Numbered from the stretch's first letter, positions 28,896 to 39,693 are shown. The stretch is DNA of 64,000 bases from CAWFGS01 sp963815535 (GCA_963815535.1 CAWFGS010000003.1:310001-374000), one strand, 5' to 3'. Notes: generated by a model from the sequence alone, not told the origin. Made by a program: numbers and translations.

Positions 28896-29833
28896 CCGCG
28901 CCATCGGCCCTGCGCCATTTCCGCGATCTGTCCGATGCGGGCGGCGATGCGATCGCGGCTATGCTGGGCGATGCATACGACCGCAAGAATGCCCGAGTCG
29001 GTTGGCCGAAGGGGCGCGCGGATGCCGATCGCCCGCTGGACGGCGTCGTGCTGGCGATGGTGTTCGAAAAAAGCAGCACGCGCACCCGCGTCAGTTTCGA
29101 CATCGCGATCCGGCAGTTGGGCGGCAGCGCGGTGATACTGGATGCCGCATCGACGCAGCTGGGGCGCGGCGAAAGCGTGGCGGACACCGCTCGCGTGCTC
29201 AGCCGGATGGCCGATGTCATCATGTTGCGAACGGACGATCACGCCAAGATCGAGGCGATGGCGAAACATGCCACAGTCCCAGTCGTCAACGGGCTTACGG
29301 ACCGTTCGCACCCGTGCCAGATCGTCGCCGATCTGCTGACCGTCATCGAACATGGCAAGCCTTTGCCCGGCCTGGAAGTCGCCTGGTTCGGCGATGGCAA
29401 CAATGTCCTGCATTCGGTGTTGGAAGCCGCCGGATTGATGAAATACAACGTCCGCATCGCCACGCCGCCCGGATTTGCCCCCGAAACGGAATTCGTGGAG
29501 ATGGCGCGGGCGGCAGGATCGACCGTAACGCTGACGCATGATGCGGGTGCGGCGGCATCCGGGGCCGACGTTATCGTGACCGATACCTGGGTTTCGATGG
29601 GGCAGGATCATGCCGACGCCAAGCTCGCTGCGATGCAGCCGTTCCGCGTCGATGCCGCGCTGATGGCACAAGCGAAGTCCGATGCGATCTTCCTGCATTG
29701 CCTGCCCGCCCATGTCGGCGACGAGGTTGGCGAGGATGTGTTCGAGGGTCCGCAATCGGTCGTTTTCGACGAGGCGGAAAACCGAATTCACGCTCAGAAA
29801 TCGATCCTGCTTTGGGCGATGGGGAAGCTGTAG
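28892..29833 (+). CDS. argF: Ornithine carbamoyltransferase
   Basis: Condenses ornithine and carbamoyl phosphate to citrulline. 313 residues with the carbamoyl-phosphate loop EKSSTRTRVSFD, HPCQIVADLLT, and ornithine-binding HCLPAHVGDEV. Frame intact. It overlaps argD and is followed 68 bases later by hslO. Confidence 0.97.
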   Translation: MTAPSALRHFRDLSDAGGDAIAAMLGDAYDRKNARVGWPKGRADADRPLDGVVLAMVFEKSSTRTRVSFDIAIRQLGGSAVILDAASTQLGRGESVADTARVLSRMADVIMLRTDDHAKIEAMAKHATVPVVNGLTDRSHPCQIVADLLTVIEHGKPLPGLEVAWFGDGNNVLHSVLEAAGLMKYNVRIATPPGFAPETEFVEMARAAGSTVTLTHDAGAAASGADVIVTDTWVSMGQDHADAKLAAMQPFRVDAALMAQAKSDAIFLHCLPAHVGDEVGEDVFEGPQSVVFDEAENRIHAQKSILLWAMGKL

Positions 29834-29901
29834 GCGCTGGTCGCCGAACACCGCGCGAACCACCCTTCCAAAGCGCGCGGGCGGTTCCCATATCGCCAGC
29901 C

Positions 29902-30795
29902 ATGCAAACATTGGAAGAAACCTTCAACGATCGGCTGCTTGGCTTCACCCTGCCGGGGCGCGGTGCGCGCGGGCGGATCGTGCGGCTGGACGCGGCGCTC
30001 GATACGATTCTGCAGGCGCACGACTACCCCCCGGCCATCGCCAATCTGTTGGGCGAGGCACTGGTGCTGGCGACGTTGATGGGCGGCTTGCTGAAAGACG
30101 AAGCCAGCCAGATGACCATGCAGGCACAGACGCGCGACGGTGTGGTGAAGCTGCTGGTATGCGATTATCGCGCGGGCGAATTGCGCGGCCATGCCGATTA
30201 CGACCGGGACGCCTTCGCGATGCTGGGCGCGAATCCGTCGCTCAAATCCCTGTTCGGCGATGGCTATCTGGCGATCACGTTCGATGTCGGCAGCGAAGGC
30301 GATCGGTATCAGGGCATCGTTCCGCTGGAAGGCGAATCGCTATCCGAAGCGTGCGAGAATTACTTCGTTCAGTCGGAACAAGTGCCCACGTTGATCCGCA
30401 CCGCCGTATCGAACGGGCCCGACGGCCACCGCGCCGCCGGAATGATCATTCAGCATCTGGCCGATGGGGAGGAAGGGCGCGAGCGGCTGCATGTTCGCCT
30501 CGATCATCCCGAATGGGACCATGTCGCGATCCTGGGCGGCAGCGTCCGACACGACGAATTGCTGGATGGTGCGTTGTCGATGGATGGCATCGTGTGGCGG
30601 TTGTTTCACGAAGAGGACGAGGTTCGCATCCAGCCCGGCGCCTCAATCACGCGGGGCTGCCGATGTTCGGCGGATCACTATCGCGATGTCCTGAAACAGT
30701 TCGGGCCGGCGGAACTCGATGAAATGCGGAACGATGCGGGCGCGATTATCGTCGATTGCGCGTTCTGTTCGCGTCTGTTCGATGTGCCGGTATAG
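29902..30795 (+). CDS. hslO: Hsp33 redox-regulated chaperone
   Basis: Cytoplasmic holdase activated by oxidation and unfolding. The chosen start, ATG 29902 (MQTLEETFND), gives 297 residues. The C-terminal zinc switch is complete: CRC near residue 256 and CAFC near residue 288, separated by about 30 residues. Upstream in-frame sequence belongs to the argF shadow. The argF-hslO adjacency is frequent in alphaproteobacteria. Confidence 0.95.
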   Translation: MQTLEETFNDRLLGFTLPGRGARGRIVRLDAALDTILQAHDYPPAIANLLGEALVLATLMGGLLKDEASQMTMQAQTRDGVVKLLVCDYRAGELRGHADYDRDAFAMLGANPSLKSLFGDGYLAITFDVGSEGDRYQGIVPLEGESLSEACENYFVQSEQVPTLIRTAVSNGPDGHRAAGMIIQHLADGEEGRERLHVRLDHPEWDHVAILGGSVRHDELLDGALSMDGIVWRLFHEEDEVRIQPGASITRGCRCSADHYRDVLKQFGPAELDEMRNDAGAIIVDCAFCSRLFDVPV

Positions 30796-30869
30796 GGCGC
30801 ACCCTTTGCCCATGCTTGGTCGACAGGCCGCATTGTGGTAAAGCGCAGTCAGTATTCTGGAGTTTAAGA

Positions 30870-31283
30870 TTGTGCCGTATCTCCACCCTCAAACGCTTCG
30901 CTTTGGCCGCGACGATCCTGCCGATGGCCGCGATAATCGCGCCCGCACAGGCGCAGGCGCCAGGCCTCGCCCTGCTGAACGGGTTGGACAAGGGCGCATG
31001 GCAGGTCCGCTATCGCGACGGCACGCCCGCCAAACGCATCTGCGTGCGGAACGGGCGCGAAATGATTCAGCTGCAGCATGGCGGATCGGGTTGCAAACGC
31101 CATGTCGTGGAAAGCGGCGCTGCGGCGGTGACGGTGCAATATACCTGCCCTGGCAACGGCTATGGCCGAACCAGCATCCGGCGCGAGAATAACAGCCTGG
31201 TCCAGATCGAAAGTCAGGGTTTGAAAGGCGGGCTGCCTTTCTCCTTCTCTGCCGAGGCGCGGCGGATGGGCGCTTGCAAATAA
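30870..31283 (+). CDS. Exported DUF3617-like protein
   Basis: 137-residue small exported protein. A TTG start at 30870 is preferred because GGAG sits at 30859-30862, seven bases upstream, and the signal peptide (FALAATILPMAAIIAPAQAQ) follows. The mature part has three Cys and a layout resembling DUF3617 (GAWQVRYRDG, then paired Cys, then GRTSIRRENNSLVQIES). Function unknown. Confidence in the family name is moderate. Confidence 0.65.
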   Translation: MCRISTLKRFALAATILPMAAIIAPAQAQAPGLALLNGLDKGAWQVRYRDGTPAKRICVRNGREMIQLQHGGSGCKRHVVESGAAAVTVQYTCPGNGYGRTSIRRENNSLVQIESQGLKGGLPFSFSAEARRMGACK

Positions 31284-31302
31284 GCGCGTTGGCGCGTTTT
31301 TC

Positions 31303-31998
31303 ATGACACGGCAGGCAAAGACACCGCAGTCGTTCTGCTGTCCGGCGGGCTCGATTCGATGGTGTCCGCCGCCCTGGCGCGCGAACGGGGTTTCGCCATC
31401 GCCGCGCTGACGATCGATTACGGTCAGCGGCATCGGCTGGAACTGGATCATGCGCGCGACATCGGTCGGCGATTGGAAGTGGTGCGGCATGTCGTCCTGC
31501 CGCTCGATCTGCAGGCAATTCGGCGGTTCGGCCCTGACGGACGATATTGCCGTGCCCAAGGGCGGCGTTTCGGACAGGATTCCGGTGACTTACGTCCCTG
31601 CGCGCAATTTGGTGTTCCTGTCGCTGACGGCGGCTTTTGCCGAAAGCGCGGGCGCGCAGGACATCTTCATCGGCGTCAACGCGCTGGATTATTCGGGCTA
31701 TCCCGATTGCCGCCCGGAATTCATCGACAGCTTCACGCAGACTGCGACTTTGGCGACGCAGGCGGGGGTGGAAGGGTCGCCCTTCGTCATTCACGCGCCG
31801 CTGCAACACATGACCAAAGCCGATATTGCGCGCGAATGCGTCCGGCTGGACCTCGATCCGGCGTGGAGCTGGTCATGCTACGATCCGACCCCCGACGGCA
31901 CGGCATGCGGGCAATGCGATTCATGTATCCTGCGACAGAAAGGTTTCCGCGAAGCCGGGCTTTGCGACGGCACGAAATATGATACACCCGCCCGATAA
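31303..31998 (+). CDS. queC: 7-cyano-7-deazaguanine synthase (frame shifts)
   Basis: ATP-dependent enzyme of queuosine synthesis making preQ0. Motifs: P-loop VVLLSGGLDSMVSAALA, TIDYGQRHRLELDHA, GGSALTDD, VPARNLVFLSLTAA, and the zinc site WSCYDP with CGQCDSCILR. Two frame changes: one within the first eight codons (near 31315) and one near 31500-31525. Rejoined length is about 231 residues, as usual. Other que genes are not in the window. Confidence 0.85.
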
Positions 31999-32016
31999 GG
32001 GTTGAGGAGCCGGGGA

Positions 32017-33652
32017 TTGGTCGAACACAATAAAGCGCCGGAAACGGTCGCAAAGCCTGGGGCGCAGCCTGTAACTCCGCCTACCGCAGATCAGCCTGTG
32101 CCCGCCTATAGCTGGTATGCGTTGAGCGTTCTGGTCGTCATTTACATCCTGAATTTCGTTGATCGGCAAATTCTGTCGATTCTGGCCAACGACATCAAAG
32201 CCGATCTGGGCGTGGACGATGCCTATCTCGGTTTTCTGTACGGAACGGCCTTCGCCATTTTCTATGCCTTGTTCGGCATTCCGCTGGGCCGCCTGGCGGA
32301 CAATTGGAAACGCGTGCGGTTAATGACGATCGGTCTGGCGGTGTGGTCCGCGATGACGGCGCTCAGCGGCTTTGCAAAAAACGGCACCGCGCTGACCTTC
32401 GCACGGATCGGTGTGGGCGTGGGGGAGGCGACGGCCAGCCCATCCGCCTATTCCCTGATATCGGACTGGTTTCCGGCCCGCATCCGCGCGACTGCGCTCG
32501 CGATCTATTCCTCCGGCCTTTACATCGGCGGCGGTGTGTCGCTGCTGATCGGCGGGCTGGTGGTGGAAAACTGGAACGCGGCCTACCCCAATGGCGATGG
32601 GCCGCTGGGGCTGGCGGGATGGCAGGCGGCGTTTATTTCCGTCGGCCTGCCCGGCCTGCTGCTGGCACTATGGGTCATCACGCTGCGCGAACCGGAACGC
32701 GGCGCGATCGACGGGATGCCGACACCGGAAGATCCGCACCCGTTTCGCGGATTCTTCGAAGAACTGATGACGGTAATCCCGCCCTTCACATTCCTGGGCG
32801 CTGGCGGCGCGGCCCGGCGGCGCTGGCGATGAATATTGCCGTCGCCGTCGTTGCCGCAATTGCAGCGGTGTTGCTGACCAATATGCTGGAATCGGGGAAG
32901 GGTTGATCATATCCGCCGTATCCGATCAGTGGCTGTTTCTGGGCGTGGGGTATTATGCCGTCTATTGCTGGGCGGCATCGCTGCGTAGCCGGGACAAGCC
33001 GACTTTCGCGCTGACCGTCGGGTCGCCGGCATTCGTCTGCACCGTACTGGGCTATGGCTGCGTGGCGTTCATCGCCTATGCCGGGGCGTATTGGACGGCC
33101 CCTTATGCCGAACGCGTGTTCGACGTCAGCAAGAGCGAGCTTGGCCTGCTGATCGGCGCACCCAGCGCGGTGGGCGGGTTTTTGGGAGTGATCGGCGGTG
33201 GGTTCATGGCTGACGCGTTGATCAAACGATTCGCGGCCGGGCGACTGTTTGTGGTCATGTTCGGGCTGTTGGCCCCCATCCCCCTGTTCGTCATCCAGTT
33301 CACGACGGACAATCTGCTGCTGTTCTACATCCTGGCATTCACGACCGGATTGTTGACGTCGTCCGCATTGGGCGCGGCGGCGGCATCGAGCCAGGCGCTG
33401 GTGCTGCCCCGTATGCGCGGCACGGCGACGGCGGCATTTTTCCTTGCGACGACTTTGCTGGGGCTGGCCCTGGGGCCGTTTACGGCGGGTTACGTCTCGG
33501 CGACGAATGGCGGCGATCTGGGGCAAGGCATGCTGACCGTATTGTGGATCGCGCCGATCGGGTTCGCCATTCTGGTCGCGGCGATCAAACTGGCCCCGAA
33601 AGCCAACGCCAGCGTGGTGGAGCGGGCGCAGGCTGCCGGTGAACCGGTGTGA
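32017..33652 (+). CDS. Major facilitator superfamily transporter (two frame shifts)
   Basis: About 545 residues of a 12-helix inner-membrane carrier of the kind annotated spinster-like. TTG at 32017 is the start, with GAGGAG at 32004-32009. The first half contains ILNFVDRQILSILANDIKAD and the MFS loop GRLADNWKRVR; the frame changes near 32817 (before ALAMNIAVAVVAA) and near 32903 (before LIISAVSDQWLFLG), then runs cleanly to 33652 with GAPSAVGGFLGVIGGGFMAD. Substrate unknown; in this family lipids, sugars and siderophores are all reported. Confidence 0.8.
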
Positions 33653-33689
33653 ATCGACATGAGCCGATCGGGTAATCGTTTCGCGTGTT

Positions 33690-34292
33690 TTAGGGCGTGC
33701 GGGTAAGTACGCCGCAAGCGATACGTGAGCCTGCGTCGCCCGATGGATCGGTGCGGTAATCGTCCGGCCCGGCATGGATCATGATCGCCGTCCCGTCGGC
33801 ATCGAACAGACTGGCGAGCAGCGTGTCGCGATCGCGCGGCCGCAGCATCGTCAGATTGATGTCGGTCGTGATCGTACCGTTTGCGCCGATTTCGAGATTG
33901 GGCAAGTCGCCCAGATGGCTGCCATCCGGGTTCATCGTGCCATGTTCTGCGCCCGATGGGTTCAGATGCCCGCCTGCGGTCGTGAAGTCGGGCGTGTCGC
34001 AGCGGCCCGTCTGATGGAAATGGAAGCCGTGGGCGCCGGGCGCGATGCCGGATGCGGACACAGTCAAGACAAGGTCCGCCCCGCCGTAACGCAATACGGC
34101 CTGCCCCGCCGATGTTCCGTCCGAAGCAATGAGATCGGCGGTTCCGACGGTCTGCGTTTCAGGCTGCCCCAATGCCGCGCATCCGGTGAGAGCCGCGCCG
34201 ATGCATGCGGCAGCACCCACTTTGAAAGCGCGTAACACATATCGTTCGACGGCGTTCGATGTAGCGGGGGTTTGACCAGCGGTTCGGGGCAT
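33690..34292 (-). CDS. sodC: Cu/Zn superoxide dismutase, lipoprotein
   Basis: Periplasmic superoxide dismutase. The start is ATG at 34292 (MPRTAGQTPA) because AGGAG lies 6-10 bases upstream on the minus strand. The signal ends in a lipobox (ALTGC), so the 200-residue product is probably a lipoprotein. Metal ligands: GFHFHQTGRCD (two Cu His), GGHLNPSGAEHG and HLGDLPN; disulfide Cys in GRCD and SRIACG. It is convergent with the MFS gene and downstream of the ompA terminator. Confidence 0.92.
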   Translation of the reverse strand: MPRTAGQTPATSNAVERYVLRAFKVGAAACIGAALTGCAALGQPETQTVGTADLIASDGTSAGQAVLRYGGADLVLTVSASGIAPGAHGFHFHQTGRCDTPDFTTAGGHLNPSGAEHGTMNPDGSHLGDLPNLEIGANGTITTDINLTMLRPRDRDTLLASLFDADGTAIMIHAGPDDYRTDPSGDAGSRIACGVLTRTP

Positions 34293-34343
34293 TGCGATCT
34301 CCTGCGGATTGTCCGGTTTTGTCGGCATATCACAGACACAACG

Positions 34344-34372
34344 AAAAAGGGGCCGGATTGCTCCGACCCCTT
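34344..34372 (-). terminator. Rho-independent terminator of ompA
   Basis: On the minus strand a 9-bp stem (34362-34370 with 34349-34357, one G-U pair) is followed by five T residues (complement of 34344-34348). It lies about 27 bases past the ompA stop. Confidence 0.85.
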
Positions 34373-34398
34373 CAACGAATAATCGCTTTGCGCGAAGA

Positions 34399-35520
34399 TT
34401 ACATGCCCGAACCCGGACCGTAGGTGACTTCCACCCGGCGGTTCTGCAATTCGCGAACGCCATCGGCGGTCGGAACGCGGTTCTGGCTTTCGCCGAATGC
34501 CTGGCTGGCAATCCGGCCGTCGGGAATGCCACGGCTCGCAAGATAGCTGCGAACCGAGGTGTTGCGACGTTCGGCCAGGCCGTTGTTGTAACGGACCGAA
34601 CCGGACCGGTCGGTGTGACCTGCCAGCATGACCGATGCCATGCCGCAGTTGGCGTAAGCCGATACGGCGTTGTCCAGAATGGTCGCGGCTTCCGGTGTGA
34701 TGTCCGATTTGTCCCAGTTGAAGAAGACGATGTACGGACCGGTGTTGCACGAAACCACTGGCGGAGCCGGCGGTGGTGGCGGTGGTGGCGGTGGAGCTGG
34801 CGGTGGTGGCGGTGGAGGCACCACTACTGGTTCCGGCGCACCGCCGAAATTGTACGTCAGCGTACCGAGCAGCGAATGCGTCCGCAGGCTGGAATCGAAA
34901 TCGCGACCCAGCGAATCGATCAAGCCGACGCTTTCGGCGTTGAAATAACGATAGCGCAGACCAACGTCGATCGCTTCGGTCAGTGGTGCGCGAACGCCTG
35001 CCAGAATCTGCCATGCGAAACCGGTGTCGGAATCGTCGAGAGCGGAATTTCCGTTGCTGAACAGACCAGCATCGACATCGGTGCGTGCAACACCGACACC
35101 GCCGCCGGCGAAGCCTTGCAAGCCGTCGTCGTCACCGAAGTCGAGCAGACCGTTCAACATGAAGCTGAGCGCGTTGACATCACCGACACCGTCGAAATTG
35201 CCATTGGGCGAAATGCCCGCGAAGCCATCCGAAATACCGGTCGAGCCAACGGTCAGCTGATCGATGTCAGCTTCGCGATAGCTGCCTTCCGCTTCCAGAC
35301 GGAACGGCCCGAAATCGTAACCGACCAGACCACCGAAATCGAAGCCGTAATCATCGGTATCGACGCCGAACGTATCGGCACCGTCGTTGATGTCGAAATC
35401 GGTATCTTCGACGATCATGACGCCGCCTTGCGCTTCGACGTACCATTGGCCGTCGCGTGCGAGTGAAGGCGTGGCGAGGGCTGTCGAAGCCATTGCCAAA
35501 CCTATGACGAGTTTCCGCAT
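34399..35520 (-). CDS. ompA: OmpA-family outer membrane protein
   Basis: 373 residues. Signal peptide (LVIGLAMASTALATPSLA), an N-terminal eight-strand beta-barrel domain (about residues 25-225, with DYGFDFGGLVGYDFGPFRLE), a Pro-rich hinge with runs of 7 and 9 prolines (about 232-255), and a C-terminal OmpA peptidoglycan-binding domain (FFNWDKSDITPEAATILDNA, GHTDRSG, NNGLAERRNTSVRSYL). It tethers the outer membrane to the wall. The minus-strand upstream region has a TATAAG box about 15 bases before the start. Very likely abundant. Confidence 0.93.
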   Translation of the reverse strand: MRKLVIGLAMASTALATPSLARDGQWYVEAQGGVMIVEDTDFDINDGADTFGVDTDDYGFDFGGLVGYDFGPFRLEAEGSYREADIDQLTVGSTGISDGFAGISPNGNFDGVGDVNALSFMLNGLLDFGDDDGLQGFAGGGVGVARTDVDAGLFSNGNSALDDSDTGFAWQILAGVRAPLTEAIDVGLRYRYFNAESVGLIDSLGRDFDSSLRTHSLLGTLTYNFGGAPEPVVVPPPPPPPAPPPPPPPPPAPPVVSCNTGPYIVFFNWDKSDITPEAATILDNAVSAYANCGMASVMLAGHTDRSGSVRYNNGLAERRNTSVRSYLASRGIPDGRIASQAFGESQNRVPTADGVRELQNRRVEVTYGPGSGM

Positions 35521-35712
35521 TAGAATATCCCCTTATAGCGTATTAAAAACCACCGAGTGGCCGCTGTCTAACTTTTCCCTTTACGGGTGGCAAGCGGTGA
35601 AAGTCGGGAACTGTTGCACAAAAGCCTCTTTGAAGGAAAGAAGCCGCTGGTAAAGTTCACGAGATTTCCCGTGATGCTTGCCCGAAACGGCGACAACCCG
35701 GTTTGGTTCCCG

Positions 35713-36171
35713 TCAATCCGACGCAAGCAATGCAGAGGCCCGTAGCACTTCGATCAGGGCGGCGATAGCGCCGCGTGCCTGTTCATCGACCACCGCACCC
35801 CCTTGTGGGACGGGCGGTGTCGGTGCGCGATACCAATTGTTGTCGGCGAAGGTCGCATATTGGCGCGTCCCCGCGTCGAAAACGCGCATTCCCGCAGTCG
35901 GTGCGGTAAAGCGCCAGCCGCCGTCCTGCCACCGGGCAAGCTGCCCATCCCGGCCGGCCCACGCGCCCGTCCCGCCATCGGCGACCAGCCACATATCGCC
36001 GGAATCGGGTGCATCGGGCGGACTCGCCGCCATTCCGCGCACCACCGGATGCATCAACGCATCGAGAATGCCGAGCAATTCGTTCACGATGAACTCTTTC
36101 TGCGATTGTCCGGCGAACAGGTAAGGCAGGGCCATGCGCGGCGTAGCATCGGCGTAATTCGGTTCGGTCAT
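35713..36171 (-). CDS. DUF2793 family protein at the end of the GTA cluster
   Basis: 152 residues starting MTEPNYADATPRMALPYLFA at 36171 with AGGAGACG just upstream. DUF2793 proteins sit at the 3' end of sphingomonad and rhodobacteral phage-like clusters and contain the tail-associated motif AGQSQKEFIVNE near the N-terminus. They are plausible receptor-binding or tail-fibre tip proteins, but this is inferred from position. It is 23 bases after gp15; the gp15 reading frame runs into it without a stop only because of an upstream frame slip. Confidence 0.75.
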   Translation of the reverse strand: MTEPNYADATPRMALPYLFAGQSQKEFIVNELLGILDALMHPVVRGMAASPPDAPDSGDMWLVADGGTGAWAGRDGQLARWQDGGWRFTAPTAGMRVFDAGTRQYATFADNNWYRAPTPPVPQGGAVVDEQARGAIAALIEVLRASALLASD

Positions 36172-36194
36172 CGTCGTCTCCTGAAAATGGGAAA

Positions 36195-38441
36195 TCAGCG
36201 GGGGAGGGGAATGGCAAGCGGGTCCGACTGCGCGAAATCGCCCACTTGCCGCACCCACAATTCGGCATCGGGATATTGCGCGCGCAGGGCGTTCCATCGT
36301 TCCGCAGCGATGGTCAGGCCGGGCCGCGCGCTGGTCCACTCCGCAACCGGCGCGGCGATATCGCCCAAACCGATGCGGTATGCCTCGCTGCAATTCGACG
36401 AGCGGTGCGTCCACTTCCGGCAACCAGCCCCAGCTTCCGCGTGCCCGGCGTATCCATCGCAGGTTCGCGGAGCCATCCGGCAGAACCGCGCCGGTTGCAT
36501 GAACCGGTGCAAGCGGCCTCAACCCGGCGCTAGTATTTTCCATCGGGGCATAGATCGGCGCGTCGTCGTACCGCCCGATAGCGGCGAGACGCAGGTCGGG
36601 GTCGATCGGGAACGATCCGCCGTCGATCGATTCGAGCGTATCGTCGAGCAATGTGAACGGCGTGCCTGCCGGATGTCCGCGCATGGCCGCACGCTCCGTC
36701 CCGCCGCGGCCGCGCAACAGCCCGGTCAGCTGCCAGCGGTGCGAACCGGTGGGGGTGGCGGATGCGAACTGCACGATCTCGCCGCCGATCAGCGCGCGGT
36801 TCGCTCCGCGCGCCAGCATGGCGATGTCGGCGGGGGTCAGCGTCAGATCGTCGGCCACCAGATCGATCGTCAGCGAGGCGGCGGGTTCGAACTGCAATGC
36901 GCGGGAGGAGCCGATCGGCATGGTCAGCGCCCCCATGATACTGCGCGTGCGGCCCACCGTGCCGATGGGCTGCAGCGTATCGCCATTCTCGCGATACAGG
37001 GATGCCCCGCGCCAGCTCGCCGTCGCACCGCTCGCCGCGACGAAGATGGTGCGCGCATCGGCATTGCCGGTTCCGTCCCACGGTAATTCGAAAGCGCGAA
37101 GCACGGTGGCGGTGGGCTGTGTGATGGGCGGTAACGCTACCGTGCCGGTATCGGCCCGCTGCCCGGCGCGCATGTCGTTTGGCGGTTCCGCCGCCGAACC
37201 GTGACCGATGCGTGCGAGGTCGAGCATGATTCCCGTATCCGACCATTCCCAGCTTTCCACGATCCAGCGTCCGTCCCGGTCCGGCAGAGTCACGACTGCG
37301 CCCGGTCGAGTTGCGGGATCGATCCGCACGATCGGCCAGCGTACGGTATCGCGCGCGAATCGGTCGCGCATGGCGGCGGCGTCCACCAGCGCCACGGCAT
37401 CGCGCGCGGTCAGTGTGCCGGGAAATTCGATCGTCCGGGATCCGGTGGAAAGCGATCGTCCGCCACTTCGTTGCAGGCCCGGCTGATAATCCCGCCCGCT
37501 GTCGTAATAGCGCAGCGCCCGGTTCGCCGCGATATCGCGAGGCCCACGGGTTTGCGTAACCGATGTGTCGCCGGCCTGCGCCGCATCGTCGGTGATCCGC
37601 CAGGCCGCTTCGGGCAAAACGACCGGAACTGCATCGGCACTCGTGCGGTCGGTTATGCTTAGGCCGACACCATCGTCGACGCATTGCATGGGATAGAGCG
37701 CGTTCAAAGTCGCCAGCGCATCACGCAGCGAGCCGCCTTCATGCGAATACCCGGCCAGGGCAGGGAAGCCGGCCGGCGCTGCGATGGTAGGCGCGAACCG
37801 AGTCGTGTCGCCGAGAATTGCGGCGGCCCCCAGCGCGCCGTCTTGCCCGTAAACCTCGAAAGTCAGTGCCGGGATGCGGTTGCCGAAATCGGCCAGTTCC
37901 AAATCTTCGAACACGATGTAGGCTGTCCCGACAAAGGCGGGCGCTCGCGATCCTTCCGCAGCGACGATCAGCGGATCGGGCCGTTGATCGCCATGCCCGT
38001 GATAGACTCGCAGCGCGCCGGGCATGGTCAGCTCGCATCGCCCGATCCCGTCCCATCGTCGCCGCGCAGCAGATTGCCGTCCGCCCAGATCTTGCCGATC
38101 CGCGCGATCGGGCGGCTGGACAGGGCCACGGCGAAGGATGCGCTGTAGCTGTAGGTGGTGGTTTTCGGACGCCCCTTGCCCCCGCCTGCAGAATTGCGGT
38201 TTTCGACGAGGTCGGTCGCCCAGATGATGGTTCCCGCCGTACGGACTTGCCCGAAATGGCGCGGGATCGGCTGGCCATAGCTGGACGTGGTGACCTGCAG
38301 ATCTTTCAGCCGTGGGCCTTCGCGCCCCCTACCGCCGCCGAACACCGCGCCGTCGATCTGCCGCCCGGCCAGCGCCCCGATCGCGCCGCCGAACGGTCCG
38401 CCGATCAAAGTGCCCACGGTGCTGAGGAGGAGAGTTGCCAT
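36195..38441 (-). CDS. GTA gp15-like baseplate/host-specificity protein (two frame shifts)
   Basis: Large tail-tip protein matching RcGTA gp15 (phage tail baseplate hub, host specificity J-like). Starts MATLLLSTVGTLIGGPFGGA at 38441 with a membrane-like glycine-zipper helix, contains KDLQVTTSSYGQPIPRHFGQ, YVFEDL-type IVFEDLELADFGNRIP, and a C-terminal RARGSWGWLPEVD. Frame shifts lie near 38065 (before MPGALRVYHGHGDQ) and near 36392 (before EAYRIGLGDI); the true end is AIPLPR-stop at 36195. About 748 residues. Preceded by the gp14 peptidase, as in RcGTA. Confidence 0.85.
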
Positions 38442-38446
38442 CGGTG

Positions 38447-38878
38447 CTATCCTTCGATGAAGTTTGAAATCCGCCAGCGCATGGCGACGGGCCAGGGGAG
38501 GGGGGCGGGCTGGGCGACGACGCGCCGCAGCCCGGCATGGGCGTGAATGAAAAGATCGCGGGATGCGGCGATCGCCAGATGCCATTGCGCCGGGCCGGGC
38601 CGCACGCAGACGATATCGCCGGGGTTTTGTCCGCTCGTTCCGACGCAGGCAAATCCGGCGGTCGCAGCCATCGGCAGGAACCGCGCAATGCCGCTGTTCC
38701 GTAAACCGTAGGTCGCAGGCAGAGACACCGCACAGCCGCATCGCGCCAGCGCCGCTTGCACCACGCCGACGCAATCGAGCCCGGACGCCGCATCGCGGCC
38801 ATGCAGGCGATAGGGCGCGCCGATCAGACCGTGCGCCGCCGCCGCAAAGGCTTCCGGCATTACGATAACGCGGTTCAT
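38447..38878 (-). CDS. GTA gp14-like NlpC/P60 peptidoglycan peptidase
   Basis: 143-residue cysteine peptidase of the NlpC/P60 fold, needed for cell-wall penetration by the tail. Catalytic Cys in SGLDCVGVVQAAL (about residue 35), His in AQWHLAIA (about 103). Start ATG 38878 overlaps the gp13 stop. Part of the conserved gp12-gp13-gp14-gp15 tail module. Confidence 0.88.
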   Translation of the reverse strand: MNRVIVMPEAFAAAAHGLIGAPYRLHGRDAASGLDCVGVVQAALARCGCAVSLPATYGLRNSGIARFLPMAATAGFACVGTSGQNPGDIVCVRPGPAQWHLAIAASRDLFIHAHAGLRRVVAQPAPLPWPVAMRWRISNFIEG

Positions 38879-39693
38879 TGCGGCGCGGGGTATCGAGCGA
38901 GCAGATCGTTGCCGGGCAGGAACGGCTCGCCTTGAAAATTCACCGCATTGCCGAACCGTGCATGACAGGTTGCAAGCGTGTGGTCGCAGCCTTCCTGCAG
39001 CGCAGCCCGGTCGCCCGGCGCGATATCGGGCGGGAGCGCGGTGTCCAGGATCAATCCTGCATCGCCCGCATCCACGATTTGACCGAACAGCCCGGTATGC
39101 GCGCCATCGAGCCATCGCACATGCCCGAACACGAACGCCTCCCGATCGATATCGGCGAACCGCACGGCATTGGCGGCGCGATCGACGCTTTCCACGATCC
39201 GTTCGACACCGTGCGCCGGGGCGGACAGGCCGCAGCCCAGCCCGCAGAACTGCGCGCGGCAGGTGGGGCTGGTCTGCGGGATCAGATCGTGATCGAGCGC
39301 CGCCTTGGCGGAGGTAAGATCGGCGGTGAAGGATGTGCCGCCGACCTCCACCGATCCGATGTGCCCGGTGTAAAGCAGCATGGTGTCGCCGACGTTCCGC
39401 CAATCGACCACGCCCACCTGCAGGGTCGCATCGTCGAAACGGCCGAGCGCCAGATCGGCGGCAGTGATCGACGCATGCGACAGAACGCCGCTCATCTCCG
39501 CGCTGTCGTCCGACAGATCGGCGGTGCGGCGAATGGCGGAGGGGACCATGCCGGGCGCGGCGCGGTGCAGGATGCCGTCGAACCGCAGATCGCGGTCGTG
39601 CGCGGTGAAGCCCAGCGTCATCCCGTCGCGGCGGTAAATGCGCCAGAACGTCGCGACCGTGTCCAACCCGGCAGCCTGGAACGCCCGGCTCAT
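38875..39693 (-). CDS. GTA gp13-like tail protein, DUF2163 (hub)
   Basis: 272 residues with the DUF2163 pattern: FWRIYRRDGMTLGFTAHDRD at the start (about residues 16-35) and C-terminal Cys motifs QFCGLGC and GCDHTLATCHARFGN. In RcGTA the equivalent forms the tail hub with an iron-sulfur cluster bound by conserved Cys; four matching Cys are present here. Start ATG 39693 overlaps the stop of gp12 (ATGA). Confidence 0.9.
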   Translation of the reverse strand: MSRAFQAAGLDTVATFWRIYRRDGMTLGFTAHDRDLRFDGILHRAAPGMVPSAIRRTADLSDDSAEMSGVLSHASITAADLALGRFDDATLQVGVVDWRNVGDTMLLYTGHIGSVEVGGTSFTADLTSAKAALDHDLIPQTSPTCRAQFCGLGCGLSAPAHGVERIVESVDRAANAVRFADIDREAFVFGHVRWLDGAHTGLFGQIVDAGDAGLILDTALPPDIAPGDRAALQEGCDHTLATCHARFGNAVNFQGEPFLPGNDLLARYPAPQ